A stretch of DNA of 26,736 bases from the NCBI GenBank assembly GCA_040386295.1, contig JAZKFR010000181.1:1-26736 (forward strand), written 5' to 3'. How positions within the stretch are numbered: position 1 is the first letter of the stretch; each line of letters starts with the position of its first letter. This DNA comes from JAZKFR01 sp040386295 (GTDB lineage Bacteria > Pseudomonadota > Gammaproteobacteria > Burkholderiales > Rhodocyclaceae). Shown in pieces: positions 1 through 7,354 of the stretch. Position numbers and translations under genes: made by a program. The notes below the pieces were generated by a model. The model was not told the DNA's origin, searched no databases, and saw nothing but the letters and a program-made list of their open reading frames with translations.

Positions 1-22
1 CACGGGATTCGGACAAATGCCG

Positions 23-421
23 TTATTTAATGCGCTGGAATTTGGGGCGCCCTGCGGGTGGAGGGCTAGGGGGTTCTGGTTCGGGTGCTTCGCTGACGTG
101 TTCAGGCTCTGGCTCCGGCTCAAAAGCCATGCCAACGCCATTTTCACGCGCGTAGATGGCTGAAATAGCGCCGATTGGTACCGAAATATCACGCGCGACA
201 CCGCCGAAACGCGCCTGAAAAACGATGTATTCATTGCCCATCGTCAGTTGGTTACTGGCGTCATAGTCGATGTTTAGAACAATCTGCCCGTCGCGCACAA
301 ACTCTTTGGGTACCTGCGTGTCGGCATTGACCGTGACGGCGATATACGGGGTGAACCCGTTCTCGCAACACCATTCGTGAATAGCGCGAATCAAATAAGG
401 CTTGGTCGAAGGCAAGTTCAT
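23..421 (-). CDS. sspB: ClpXP protease specificity-enhancing factor SspB
   Basis: SspB is a small adaptor that tethers ssrA-tagged (tmRNA-tagged) proteins to the ClpX unfoldase in the cytoplasm and speeds their degradation by ClpXP. The N-terminal two thirds (residues about 1-100) match the SspB fold: PYLIRAIHEWC near the start, then RDGQIVLNIDYDASN and FQARFGGVARDISVP. The last third is a Pro/Glu-rich flexible linker ending in a basic GRPKFQRIK tail, which in this family is the ClpX-docking end. I start at the ATG at 421, giving 132 residues, because a GGGGA sequence lies just upstream and the protein then begins MNLPSTKPYL as relatives do; a TTG five codons earlier is possible. sspA lies upstream on the same strand, about 320 bases away instead of close by. 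Family assignment is firm. Confidence 0.93.
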   Translation of the reverse strand: MNLPSTKPYLIRAIHEWCCENGFTPYIAVTVNADTQVPKEFVRDGQIVLNIDYDASNQLTMGNEYIVFQARFGGVARDISVPIGAISAIYARENGVGMAFEPEPEPEHVSEAPEPEPPSPPPAGRPKFQRIK

Positions 422-573
422 AGATGTCCCCAACAAAGATTAGCGTTCAAGAAAAACGATCAAAACCAAGCTGCTCTAAATGTACCGCAAAGAAACGCAA
501 TTAGGCATTAAGAAGCATCGTATTGCTTGAGGTTATTGCGAGCCGGGCGAGCATTTTTCCGCCAACTCATGTC

Positions 574-677
574 ATTCCAATGTAATTCCAATTTGCATTA
601 AAACCGGCACTGCGTGGATTTTTCCTTGCTACAGCAAGGTCTGCGCCTCGTCTACGTGTTCCGTTTTTAATGCAAAT
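574..677. repeat. Repeat-like inverted element between sspA and sspB (copy A)
   Basis: Two TTCCAAT-type words lead into an arm ATTTGCATTAAAA (591-603) whose exact reverse complement lies at 665-677. The arms enclose about 60 bases that include a perfect 7-bp hairpin, CCTTGCT-AC-AGCAAGG (624-639). A related arrangement occurs at 18713-18787, which suggests a dispersed non-coding element of the REP/MITE kind. I do not recognise a named family. The rest of the 437-740 gap shows nothing else that I can support. Confidence 0.45.
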
Positions 678-740
678 GGGCATAACTTGATAGCTGAGAC
701 CGCGCTTTTAAATTTACCCACGGTCTTGCTGCTCGGCAAA

Positions 741-1337
741 CTACTTGCGCATGGCCTTTTCTGAAGGGGTCAAAGCGTCGATAAAACCTTGTCGGCTGAA
801 AATGCGTTCGGCGTATTTCATCAACGGCGCTGCTGTTTTAGGCAGATCGATCCCGTAGTGCTCTAGGCGCCACAGCAAGGGCGCCATGGCAACGTCAAGC
901 ATAGAAAAATCCTCGCCCAGCATATGCTTTTGTTTGGCAAAAATCGGCGTCATCTCGGTCAGACGCTCACGGATTTGCTGGCGCGCCTTTTCTGCTGTTT
1001 TGAGGCTTTTCTCCAAGGGATCGATGTAGACAAAAACTTCACGTTCCATCGTGATCAGCAGCTGACGCGCACGTGCACGCATGATGGGGTCAGGCGGCAT
1101 CAGTTGCGGGTGTGGGAAGCGCTCGTCTATGTATTCATTGATGATGTTGGGTTCGTAAAGAATAAGGTCACGTTCGACGAGAACCGGCACCCGGTTGTAC
1201 GGGTTAATAATCGCCATATCTTCCGGTTTGCCGAAAAGATCAACATCAATAATTTGAAAATCCATGCCTTTTTCGTAAAGGACGATACGGCAACGGTGAC
1301 TGAACGGGCAGGTGGTGCCTGAGTAAAGATTCATCAT
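741..1337 (-). CDS. sspA: Stringent starvation protein A (GST-fold)
   Basis: SspA is a glutathione-S-transferase-fold protein that binds RNA polymerase and alters transcription during starvation and stress; it generally lacks GST enzyme activity. The 198-residue product has the N-terminal thioredoxin-like domain beginning MMNLYSGTTCPFSHRCR, then the family signature of a conserved NPYNRVPVLVERDLILYEP stretch (about residues 45-64), and an all-helical C-terminal domain with DFSMLDVAMAPLLWRLEHYG. Two ATG codons are adjacent; the first has AAAGGG 8 bases upstream and is preferred. sspB follows on the same strand, as is usual, but after an unusually long gap. A 16-base palindrome lies 40-55 bases upstream of the start. 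Identification is firm. Confidence 0.95.
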   Translation of the reverse strand: MMNLYSGTTCPFSHRCRIVLYEKGMDFQIIDVDLFGKPEDMAIINPYNRVPVLVERDLILYEPNIINEYIDERFPHPQLMPPDPIMRARARQLLITMEREVFVYIDPLEKSLKTAEKARQQIRERLTEMTPIFAKQKHMLGEDFSMLDVAMAPLLWRLEHYGIDLPKTAAPLMKYAERIFSRQGFIDALTPSEKAMRK

Positions 1338-1376
1338 AATTAAGACCCTTTAAGCACGTCGGCTTCTAGCTAGTAC

Positions 1377-1392
1377 GCCAACGGTCGTTGGC
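1377..1392. promoter_or_regulatory. Perfect 16-base palindrome upstream of sspA
   Basis: GCCAACGGTCGTTGGC is a perfect 7-bp inverted repeat with a 2-base centre, 40-55 bases before the sspA start. It could be a dimeric repressor or activator operator, or a tight hairpin in the 5' leader. No promoter hexamers around it are good enough to choose between these. Confidence 0.3.
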
Positions 1393-1542
1393 AATAACAT
1401 CAATTTCTGGTGCGGGGTTGAGCGTTTGCCGTGCCTCATGAGCTAGGTGCAGCAAAGCAAGTTTAGGTGTGTTGGTATTTATAAGCGCTGCGTTTTTAGC
1501 GTCTGGTCTTCGCTACATCAGCAAAAACGTCAAAAACGAGCG

Positions 1543-1584
1543 AATCATTGGCACCTGGGTAAGCACCAATAAGCGCCAATGATT
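1543..1584 (-). terminator. Candidate terminator after petC
   Basis: On the minus strand, three bases past the petC stop, AATCATTGGC and GCCAATGATT form a perfect 10-bp stem with a 22-base loop. A TTTTT run follows within a few bases. The long loop and the slightly late T-run make it a moderate intrinsic terminator for petABC, which would separate it from sspA. Confidence 0.45.
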
Positions 1585-1587
1585 GTT

Positions 1588-2316
1588 TTACTTAATGTCT
1601 TTCCAATACTCTTTTTTCAGTGCGTAAGCGAGGCCGCAGAGGACAAACAGAAACAGCAGAACACCGAAACCAAGTTGCTTGCGGAATGCTGCGTCTGGTT
1701 CGCCGATCCACACAAGAAAGCCGACCAAGTTGGCAATCTGTTGATCATATTCGGCTGCTGATAGACTGCCCGGCTGCATTATTTTGAGCTGATGCGTTGC
1801 GTGGTCTAAGCTTTGTTCGCCCTGTAACTCCCAGAGTACGTGCGGCATACCCACGTTTTCAAAGACTTTGTTATTCCATCCGGTCGGGCGATTTTCGTCG
1901 CGGTAGAAAGAACGTAGGTAGGTGTACAACCAGTCGGCACCGCTGCCTGCCTCAGAAGCGCGCGCGCGCGCGACCAAAGACAGGTCAGGTGGGGCAGCGC
2001 CCAGCCATTGCTTTTGTTCGCTGGCACGTGCAGCAATACGCATGGGATCGCCGATTTTGTCGGCAGTGAACATTAAGTTTTCTTTGATTTCCTGTTCGGT
2101 AAAGCCAAGTTCAGTCAGCTTTTTGTAGCGAACGTGGCTTGCTCCGTGGCAGTTCAAACAGTATTGCACGAAGGTTTTAGCGCCATTTTGCAGCGCTGCT
2201 TTGTCGTCTTGGACGTCAGGCGCTGCGTCTAGGTGCACGCCAGCGCCACTCGCAAATACCGTGATCGGCGCGAATAAGAGCGCCAGCAAGGTTCTTTTGA
2301 TTTGCTTCGCGGTCAT
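1588..2316 (-). CDS. petC: Cytochrome c1 of the bc1 complex
   Basis: Cytochrome c1 is the membrane-anchored haem c subunit of ubiquinol-cytochrome c reductase; it takes electrons from the Rieske centre in the periplasm and passes them to a soluble cytochrome c. The 242-residue protein has an N-terminal signal peptide (about 1-23), the haem attachment site CLNCH at residues 53-57, the conserved PPDLSLVARAR and DWLYTYLRSFYRD segments, GMPHVLWELQG, and a C-terminal transmembrane anchor followed by KKEYWKDIK. Its ATG overlaps the petB stop by 4 bases, so the two are translationally coupled. An alternating GC tract encodes the ARARA stretch around residue 120. It is the last gene of petABC. Identification is certain. 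Confidence 0.97.
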   Translation of the reverse strand: MTAKQIKRTLLALLFAPITVFASGAGVHLDAAPDVQDDKAALQNGAKTFVQYCLNCHGASHVRYKKLTELGFTEQEIKENLMFTADKIGDPMRIAARASEQKQWLGAAPPDLSLVARARASEAGSGADWLYTYLRSFYRDENRPTGWNNKVFENVGMPHVLWELQGEQSLDHATHQLKIMQPGSLSAAEYDQQIANLVGFLVWIGEPDAAFRKQLGFGVLLFLFVLCGLAYALKKEYWKDIK

Positions 2317-3641
2317 TTGAATGTCACCCTTTCCGGTTCAGGTTTGCACCGGTCAATTTTTGAATATAGCGGCATGAGCAGGAAGAAGAGAAAGTAAAGC
2401 AGCGAGCAAAGTTGTGCTACCGGAGCGCCAGGAATCAGGCCAAAGAAGGCGTAATCAGGCGCTTTTGTTCCCAAAAAACCAAGCAGAAGAAAGGCCAGTA
2501 CGAAAACCGCCAACACTGTTTTGTAAATCGGGCCACGGTAGCGAATCGATTTAACTGGGCTGCGATCAAGCCAGGGTAAGAAGGCAATAATGACGACTGC
2601 GCCCCCCATGAGAAGCACGCCCCAAAACTTCGCCTCCAAACCGAATAGTGGCCACACCATAGCGCGCAGAATCGAGTAAAACGGAGTGAAATACCAGACT
2701 GGCGCAATGTGTAAAGGCGTTTTCAGTGGGTCGGCTGGAATGAAATTGTTGTATTCCAAAAAGTAGCCGCCCCCTTCAGGCGCAAAGAAGACGATGCTGG
2801 CAAAAACGATCAAAAATACCACAGCACCCAAGAGGTCTTTGACGGTGTAGTAGGGGTGGAAAGGAATGCCGTCGAGCGGAATACCGCGCGCATCTTTTTT
2901 CTTCTTGATCTCAATGCCGTCTGGATTGTTCGAGCCAACTTCGTGCAGCGCCAGAATGTGTGCGGCGACGAGGCCAAGTAGCACCAGCGGTACGGCGATG
3001 ACGTGAAATGAGAAGAAGCGGTTGAGTGTGGCGTCCCCGATGACAAAATCGCCGCGAATCCATAAGGATAAGGGTTCGCCAATCAAAGGAATCGCCGAGA
3101 ATAAATTGACGATCACCTGCGCGCCCCAGTACGACATTTGCCCCCATGGTAATAGGTAGCCCATGAAGGCTTCGGCCATCAAGCACAGGAAAATCAAGGT
3201 GCCAAACACCCAGATCAGTTCACGTGGTTGGCGGTAAGAGCCGTACAACATGCCACGGAACATGTGCAGATAAACGACGATAAAAAAGGCTGAGGCGCCT
3301 GTTGAATGCATATAGCGTATGAGCCAGCCCCAGCTGACGTCGCGCATGATGTATTCGACACTGGCAAAGGCGATGGGAATCCCGCTGGCGTTGAGTGAAG
3401 CGTCGGGCTTGTAGAACATCACCAAAAAAATACCGGTGATAATTTGAATGCCCAGCACCAGCATCGCCAGCGAGCCAAAGAAGTACCAGAAGTTGAAATT
3501 TTTGGGCGCGTAATAAGCGGCCAGATGTTCTCGCCACAAGGAAGTGGCGGGAAAACGCGCGTCTACCCATTCGAGCAGATTGCCGGGCAGCGAACCGTCC
3601 GACTTATATTTTGATTGTTGATCGTTCGTATCGTTCGCCAT
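2313..3641 (-). CDS. petB: Cytochrome b of the bc1 complex
   Basis: This is the integral membrane core of ubiquinol-cytochrome c reductase, carrying haems bL and bH and the two quinone sites. It has 442 residues, about the usual size for long bacterial forms (cytochrome b plus the subunit-IV-like C-terminal half). Candidate haem ligands are His112 and His126 in helix B and His213 and His228 in helix D. YLLPWGQMSYWGAQV is the conserved Qo-side segment. The Qo motif reads PVWY (residues 314-317) where many homologues have PEWY; as I recall, this Val variant is known in beta- and gammaproteobacteria. A charged cytoplasmic loop (IKKKKDARG) separates helices D and E. It sits between petA (2-base gap) and petC (4-base overlap). 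Confidence 0.98.
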   Translation of the reverse strand: MANDTNDQQSKYKSDGSLPGNLLEWVDARFPATSLWREHLAAYYAPKNFNFWYFFGSLAMLVLGIQIITGIFLVMFYKPDASLNASGIPIAFASVEYIMRDVSWGWLIRYMHSTGASAFFIVVYLHMFRGMLYGSYRQPRELIWVFGTLIFLCLMAEAFMGYLLPWGQMSYWGAQVIVNLFSAIPLIGEPLSLWIRGDFVIGDATLNRFFSFHVIAVPLVLLGLVAAHILALHEVGSNNPDGIEIKKKKDARGIPLDGIPFHPYYTVKDLLGAVVFLIVFASIVFFAPEGGGYFLEYNNFIPADPLKTPLHIAPVWYFTPFYSILRAMVWPLFGLEAKFWGVLLMGGAVVIIAFLPWLDRSPVKSIRYRGPIYKTVLAVFVLAFLLLGFLGTKAPDYAFFGLIPGAPVAQLCSLLYFLFFLLMPLYSKIDRCKPEPERVTFK

Positions 3642-3643
3642 GC

Positions 3644-4240
3644 TTATGCTTCCTTATGGTCTTCGCCGATTAAGATGCGCGTGTCGCTGAGGTAGGTGTG
3701 TGGCGGCACGACCAAGTTGTCTGGAGCAGGTTTGCTTTTATAAACACGACCGGCCAAGTCAAAGGTTGAGCCATGGCAAGGGCAAAGAAAACCGCCTTGC
3801 CAATCGGCGGGCATGCCTTCTTGGTTGCCTTGCTTGAATTTCGACGAAGGCGAGCAACCAAGGTGCGTACAGATACCGACTGCGACGAGTATTTCGGGCT
3901 TGATCGAGCGCGTTTCGTTCTGACAGTACTGCGGCTGCATCTTTTTTTCTGACTTTGGGTCAGCCACTGCGTCATCGAGTTTGGGCAGAGCAGCGAGCAT
4001 TTCAGGGCTGCGGTTGATAATCCACACCGGCTTGCCGCGCCATTCCACCGTCATCATTTGCCCTGGTTCGAGGTTGGCAATATCCACCTCGACTGGTGCG
4101 CCCGCTGCCTTGGCGCGCTCAGACGGCAGCATACTCGAAACAAAGGGAACGATTGCCGTCAGCGCACCCGCGCCGCCGACCGCTGCTGTAGCTACAACTA
4201 AGCGCCGTCTACCACAGTCCATCTTAGACTCATTGCTCAT
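3644..4240 (-). CDS. petA: Rieske iron-sulfur subunit of the bc1 complex
   Basis: The Rieske protein carries the 2Fe-2S cluster that takes the first electron from ubiquinol and moves between cytochrome b and c1. The 198-residue product has an N-terminal twin-arginine-like sequence (GRRRLVVATAA) followed by the single membrane anchor, and the two cluster-binding boxes CTHLGC (Cys124, His126, Cys129) and CPCHGS (Cys153, Cys155, His156). The open frame extends 39 codons further upstream, but I start at the ATG at 4240: it has AAGGA 9 bases upstream and gives the normal Rieske length and N-terminus. It is first of petA-petB-petC, with dgt upstream on the same strand after 147 bases. Identification is certain; the start is very likely. 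Confidence 0.97.
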   Translation of the reverse strand: MSNESKMDCGRRRLVVATAAVGGAGALTAIVPFVSSMLPSERAKAAGAPVEVDIANLEPGQMMTVEWRGKPVWIINRSPEMLAALPKLDDAVADPKSEKKMQPQYCQNETRSIKPEILVAVGICTHLGCSPSSKFKQGNQEGMPADWQGGFLCPCHGSTFDLAGRVYKSKPAPDNLVVPPHTYLSDTRILIGEDHKEA

Positions 4241-4290
4241 AGAACTAATTCCTTGGGGGAACAAAAGGATAATGAAAAGCAAACCGCAGA

Positions 4291-4319
4291 ATTCTACAGG
4301 ACATCGGGCAAAAATTGAA
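4291..4319 (-). promoter_or_regulatory. Candidate sigma70 promoter for petABC
   Basis: On the minus strand there is a TTCAAT -35-like hexamer (4314-4319), a 17-base spacer and a TAGAAT -10 (4291-4296), about 50 bases before the petA ATG. The -10 is good and the -35 is poor, so this is tentative. Confidence 0.3.
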
Positions 4320-4387
4320 TTGCAAAATGCTGAGCGCTCGTGTGGCTGCTTTGGCAAATTTGCTTTGGCCTATCAGGCTCAAGGTGT

Positions 4388-5509
4388 TCACACTTCTTCT
4401 ACCGCAAACAAGCGGCGATGTTCTTTCACGGCGTAACGGTCAGTCATCCCGGCAATATAGTCGGCCACTGCACGCGTTTGATCGTCGTTTCTTCCTGCTT
4501 GAAAGCTGGGCGGTAAAAGACGTGGATCTTGGGTGAATGTCGTAAACAGCGCACGCACAATCTGTTGCGCTTTGTAATTCATGCGCAAAACGTGGTGATG
4601 TTGGTAGAGCTGCTGACGCAAAAAACGCTTCATTTCACGTTGCGCCGAGCCAAGATTTTCTGAGAACGCGACCAGAGGCTCTCCTTGCCGCGCCTCGGCT
4701 GGGTTTTGCGGTGCGTATTCGATTAGTCGGCTGCGCGTTGTTTCAATCAAATCGCAGACCAGGGTATTGATCATTTGTCTGATCGTTTCGTGAATCAGAC
4801 GGCGCTCAGTGATGCCGGGGTGAGCCGCGCGCGCAGCCTGAATATGCTGCGCAAACAGAGACACTTCTTCTAGCTGCGCCAAGGTGATCAGGCCAGAGCG
4901 CAGACCATCGTCGATGTCGTGATTGTTGTAGGCAATTTCGTCGGCCAGGTTGCAAATTTGTGCTTCTAAGGAAGGCTGAGTACGTTGGAGAAAACGTTCG
5001 CCAACCTCGCCGAGCGCCCGTGCATTTTCGAGCGAACAGTGTTTGATGATGCCTTCTCGTGTTTCAAAGCACAGATTGAGTCCGTTGAACGCTGCGTAAC
5101 GCTCTTCTAATTCATCGACTGTGCGCAGGCTTTGCAGGTTGTGTTCAAAGCCTCCGTGCTGGCGCATGCATTCGTTCAACGCCGTTTGCCCAGCATGGCC
5201 AAACGGCGTGTGGCCAAGGTCGTGCGCAAGCGAAATGGCTTCAACGAGGTCTTCGTTCAAGCGCAAAGCGCGGGCAATGCCGCGTGCGATTTGGGCGACT
5301 TCGAGGCTGTGCGTTAAGCGCGTTCGGAACAAATCGCCTTCGTGGTTAACAAAGACTTGGGTTTTGTATTCAAGGCGGCGGAAGGCACTGGAATGCACAA
5401 TCCGATTGCGATCACGTTGAAATTCGCTGCGCATCGGTGATGCGGCTTCGGCGTAGCGGCGCCCTCTGGTTTGGCTGCTACATAGTGCGTAGGGGGCTAA
5501 TTCAGGCAT
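4388..5509 (-). CDS. dgt: dGTPase-like HD-domain dNTP triphosphohydrolase
   Basis: Members of this family hydrolyse dNTPs to deoxynucleoside plus tripolyphosphate and help keep dNTP pools in balance. The 373-residue length fits the shorter dGTPase-like subfamily and not the 500-residue E. coli Dgt. Visible motifs are HSSAFRRLEYKTQVF near the N-terminus, THSLEVAQI with metal-ligand His67, and the HD pair His96-Asp97 in SLAHDLGHTPFGHAG; the later Asp ligand probably lies in DEIAYNNHDIDDG. Its start overlaps the end of aroB by 8 bases, so it is the third gene of aroK-aroB-dgt. Preference for dGTP over other dNTPs cannot be read from the sequence. Confidence 0.92.
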   Translation of the reverse strand: MPELAPYALCSSQTRGRRYAEAASPMRSEFQRDRNRIVHSSAFRRLEYKTQVFVNHEGDLFRTRLTHSLEVAQIARGIARALRLNEDLVEAISLAHDLGHTPFGHAGQTALNECMRQHGGFEHNLQSLRTVDELEERYAAFNGLNLCFETREGIIKHCSLENARALGEVGERFLQRTQPSLEAQICNLADEIAYNNHDIDDGLRSGLITLAQLEEVSLFAQHIQAARAAHPGITERRLIHETIRQMINTLVCDLIETTRSRLIEYAPQNPAEARQGEPLVAFSENLGSAQREMKRFLRQQLYQHHHVLRMNYKAQQIVRALFTTFTQDPRLLPPSFQAGRNDDQTRAVADYIAGMTDRYAVKEHRRLFAVEEV

Positions 5510-6590
5510 TAGGCGAACGGCGGTGAATGGCCTGGATGATGTCCGCTGGTGCTACGCCTTCAAGCAGAACAGCTCGTCCGATTTGTTGGTATAGAACTAG
5601 GCGCAATTGACCTCCTTGTGTTTTTTTGTCGTGCTGCATCAAGCTTAAATACGTCTCTGCGGACAAGGCCGGGCCGACAATCGGCAATTGGCAGCGCTGC
5701 ACAAGCCGTTCAATACGCTCGACCTCAGTGGTCGTGATCATGCCAAGCAAGCAAGACAGTTCGGCTGCCATCAGCATGCCGACGGCGATCGCCTCACCAT
5801 GTAGCCATTGTCCGTAACCCACGCCGGTTTCAATGGCGTGGCCAAAGGTGTGGCCTAAATTGAGCAAGGCGCGTTCACCTTGTTCGCGTTCATCGGCAAC
5901 GACGACCTCGGCCTTGTTCTCGCATGAACGCCGAATCGCGTAGCGTAGCGCCGCAGGCTCGCGTTGCAATAAACGATCGAGATTATTTTCTAGCCATTCT
6001 AAAAAAGGCAGGTCGCGGATGAGTCCGTACTTGATCACTTCGGCTAGGCCTGCGCGCAATTCTCGTTCGTCAAGGGTGTTTAGCGTGTCGGTGTCGGCTA
6101 AAACAAGTTGTGGTTGATGAAAAGCGCCAATCATGTTCTTGCCGAGCGGGTGATTGATTGCCGTCTTGCCACCGACCGAGGAATCGACCTGGGCTAACAG
6201 GGTAGTGGGCACTTGAATAAACGGCATGCCGCGTTGATAGCAAGCGGCAGCAAATCCTGTCATATCGCCAATGACCCCGCCGCCGAGCGCGATCAGCGTG
6301 CTGCCGCGCTCACAGTGGTGCTGGAGCAAGGCGTCAAAAATTAGATTGAGCGTTTGCCAGTTTTTATATTGCTCGCCGTCGGGCAAGGTGACTTCAATCA
6401 CCTCAACCCCGGCTTGGCGCAAAGTGCTTGCTACGGATGCCAGATAGAGTGGCGCAACCCGCGTGTTACTGATGATCGCAACTTGTGGTTGCGCCAAGTG
6501 CGGCAACCACAAGTCGGCTTGTTCGAGGATAGTGCTTCCGATATGAATCGGGTAGCTACGTTTTCCTAACGCAAGGTTCAGCGTTTCCAT
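5502..6590 (-). CDS. aroB: 3-dehydroquinate synthase
   Basis: AroB makes 3-dehydroquinate from DAHP, the second step of the shikimate pathway, in the cytoplasm; it needs NAD and a divalent metal. The 362-residue product has the nucleotide-binding glycine-rich GGGVIGDMTGF at 103-113, the VDSSVGGKTAINHPLGKN substrate-binding block, and metal ligands at Glu184, His247 and His264, the same numbers as in the E. coli enzyme. It overlaps aroK by 13 bases and dgt by 8, so the three are surely one transcript. The start METLNLALGKRSYPIHIG matches the normal N-terminus of the family. Identification is certain. Confidence 0.98.
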   Translation of the reverse strand: METLNLALGKRSYPIHIGSTILEQADLWLPHLAQPQVAIISNTRVAPLYLASVASTLRQAGVEVIEVTLPDGEQYKNWQTLNLIFDALLQHHCERGSTLIALGGGVIGDMTGFAAACYQRGMPFIQVPTTLLAQVDSSVGGKTAINHPLGKNMIGAFHQPQLVLADTDTLNTLDERELRAGLAEVIKYGLIRDLPFLEWLENNLDRLLQREPAALRYAIRRSCENKAEVVVADEREQGERALLNLGHTFGHAIETGVGYGQWLHGEAIAVGMLMAAELSCLLGMITTTEVERIERLVQRCQLPIVGPALSAETYLSLMQHDKKTQGGQLRLVLYQQIGRAVLLEGVAPADIIQAIHRRSPNA

Positions 6591-7138
6591 CGTTCGCTCA
6601 CTTCTTTAATTAACCATTGGGCCACGTTGTTTGCGTTGGAACGGCTGCAATCGATGACCCAATCAGCAATCGATCGATAAAGTGGATCGCGTTCTTCATG
6701 TAATGCTTTGAGTTTGGACAAGGGGTCATTCACTTGCAGCAAGGGACGGTTCTTATCGTGACGGGTACGTTCGTATAAAAGCGTGGGTGGCACGTCAAGA
6801 TAAGCGACTAGCCCACTATTTTTAAGGTTTTGGCGATTTTCGGCAGACAGGACGACCCCGCCGCCGGTAGCGACAACAGTGCCTCCGGCACTGGCTAAAT
6901 CGGCAATCACTTGGGTTTCGCGTCGACGGAACCCCGCTTCCCCTTCTATTTCAAAAATAACAGGAATGCGTACCCCGGTTCGCGCTTGTATCTCGTGGTC
7001 AGAGTCGACGAAGGGCATGGCCAAACGATGTGCCAAAACACGCCCGATCGTCGTCTTGCCAGCGCCCATTAGGCCGACGAGATAGAGGTTAGGTGTAGGT
7101 GGGGGATTGGTGTGCACGGGCAGCTTAGTGGTGGGCAA
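6578..7138 (-). CDS. aroK: Shikimate kinase
   Basis: Shikimate kinase phosphorylates shikimate with ATP to shikimate 3-phosphate. In the 186-residue reading the P-loop GLMGAGKTT lies at 22-30, the shikimate-binding DSD at 45-47, the Gly-rich GGG at 92-94, and the lid arginine in KNRPLL at about 131. The start is uncertain: the frame opens with TTG at 7138 without a clear ribosome site, and a GTG seven codons in would give a protein closer to normal length. The 20-residue Pro-rich N-terminal lead before the P-loop is longer than usual, which favours a later start. In relatives this gene often continues the pil operon; here a hairpin and 216 bases separate it from pilQ. Confidence 0.95.
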   Translation of the reverse strand: MPTTKLPVHTNPPPTPNLYLVGLMGAGKTTIGRVLAHRLAMPFVDSDHEIQARTGVRIPVIFEIEGEAGFRRRETQVIADLASAGGTVVATGGGVVLSAENRQNLKNSGLVAYLDVPPTLLYERTRHDKNRPLLQVNDPLSKLKALHEERDPLYRSIADWVIDCSRSNANNVAQWLIKEVSERWKR

Positions 7139-7307
7139 GAGGTTGCGGAGGTTGATTCTAATGGCAAAACAAGCTTCTCGTCCTGTCTTTGCTCTGCGCT
7201 AGGCAGGTTTATCGCTGCTCTTGGCATTTTGCTGCTGTGCATGGGGTGACTCTGTTATGGCTCAGTTTTCGCGCCTAGATCAGATGGACAGGTTTCCGTC
7301 CCGCAAA

Positions 7308-7340
7308 ACGCAAAGGCCAGCATGATGCCGGCCTTTGCGT
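7308..7340 (-). terminator. Candidate terminator after pilQ
   Basis: ACGCAAAGGCC (7308-7318) and GGCCTTTGCGT (7330-7340) form a perfect 11-bp stem with an 11-base loop, 14 bases past the pilQ stop. On the minus strand it is followed only by TTTTGCGG, a weak T-run; on the plus strand CTTTTTC follows, but no plus-strand gene ends there. It probably ends, or partly ends, the pil transcript before aroK. Confidence 0.6.
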
Positions 7341-7354
7341 CTTTTTCAAGGTGA

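Noticed and set aside
4241..4357. N-terminal extension of the Rieske protein (39 codons)
   Set aside because: The downstream ATG has a good ribosome site and gives the normal Rieske N-terminus; the extension would precede the twin-arginine signal.
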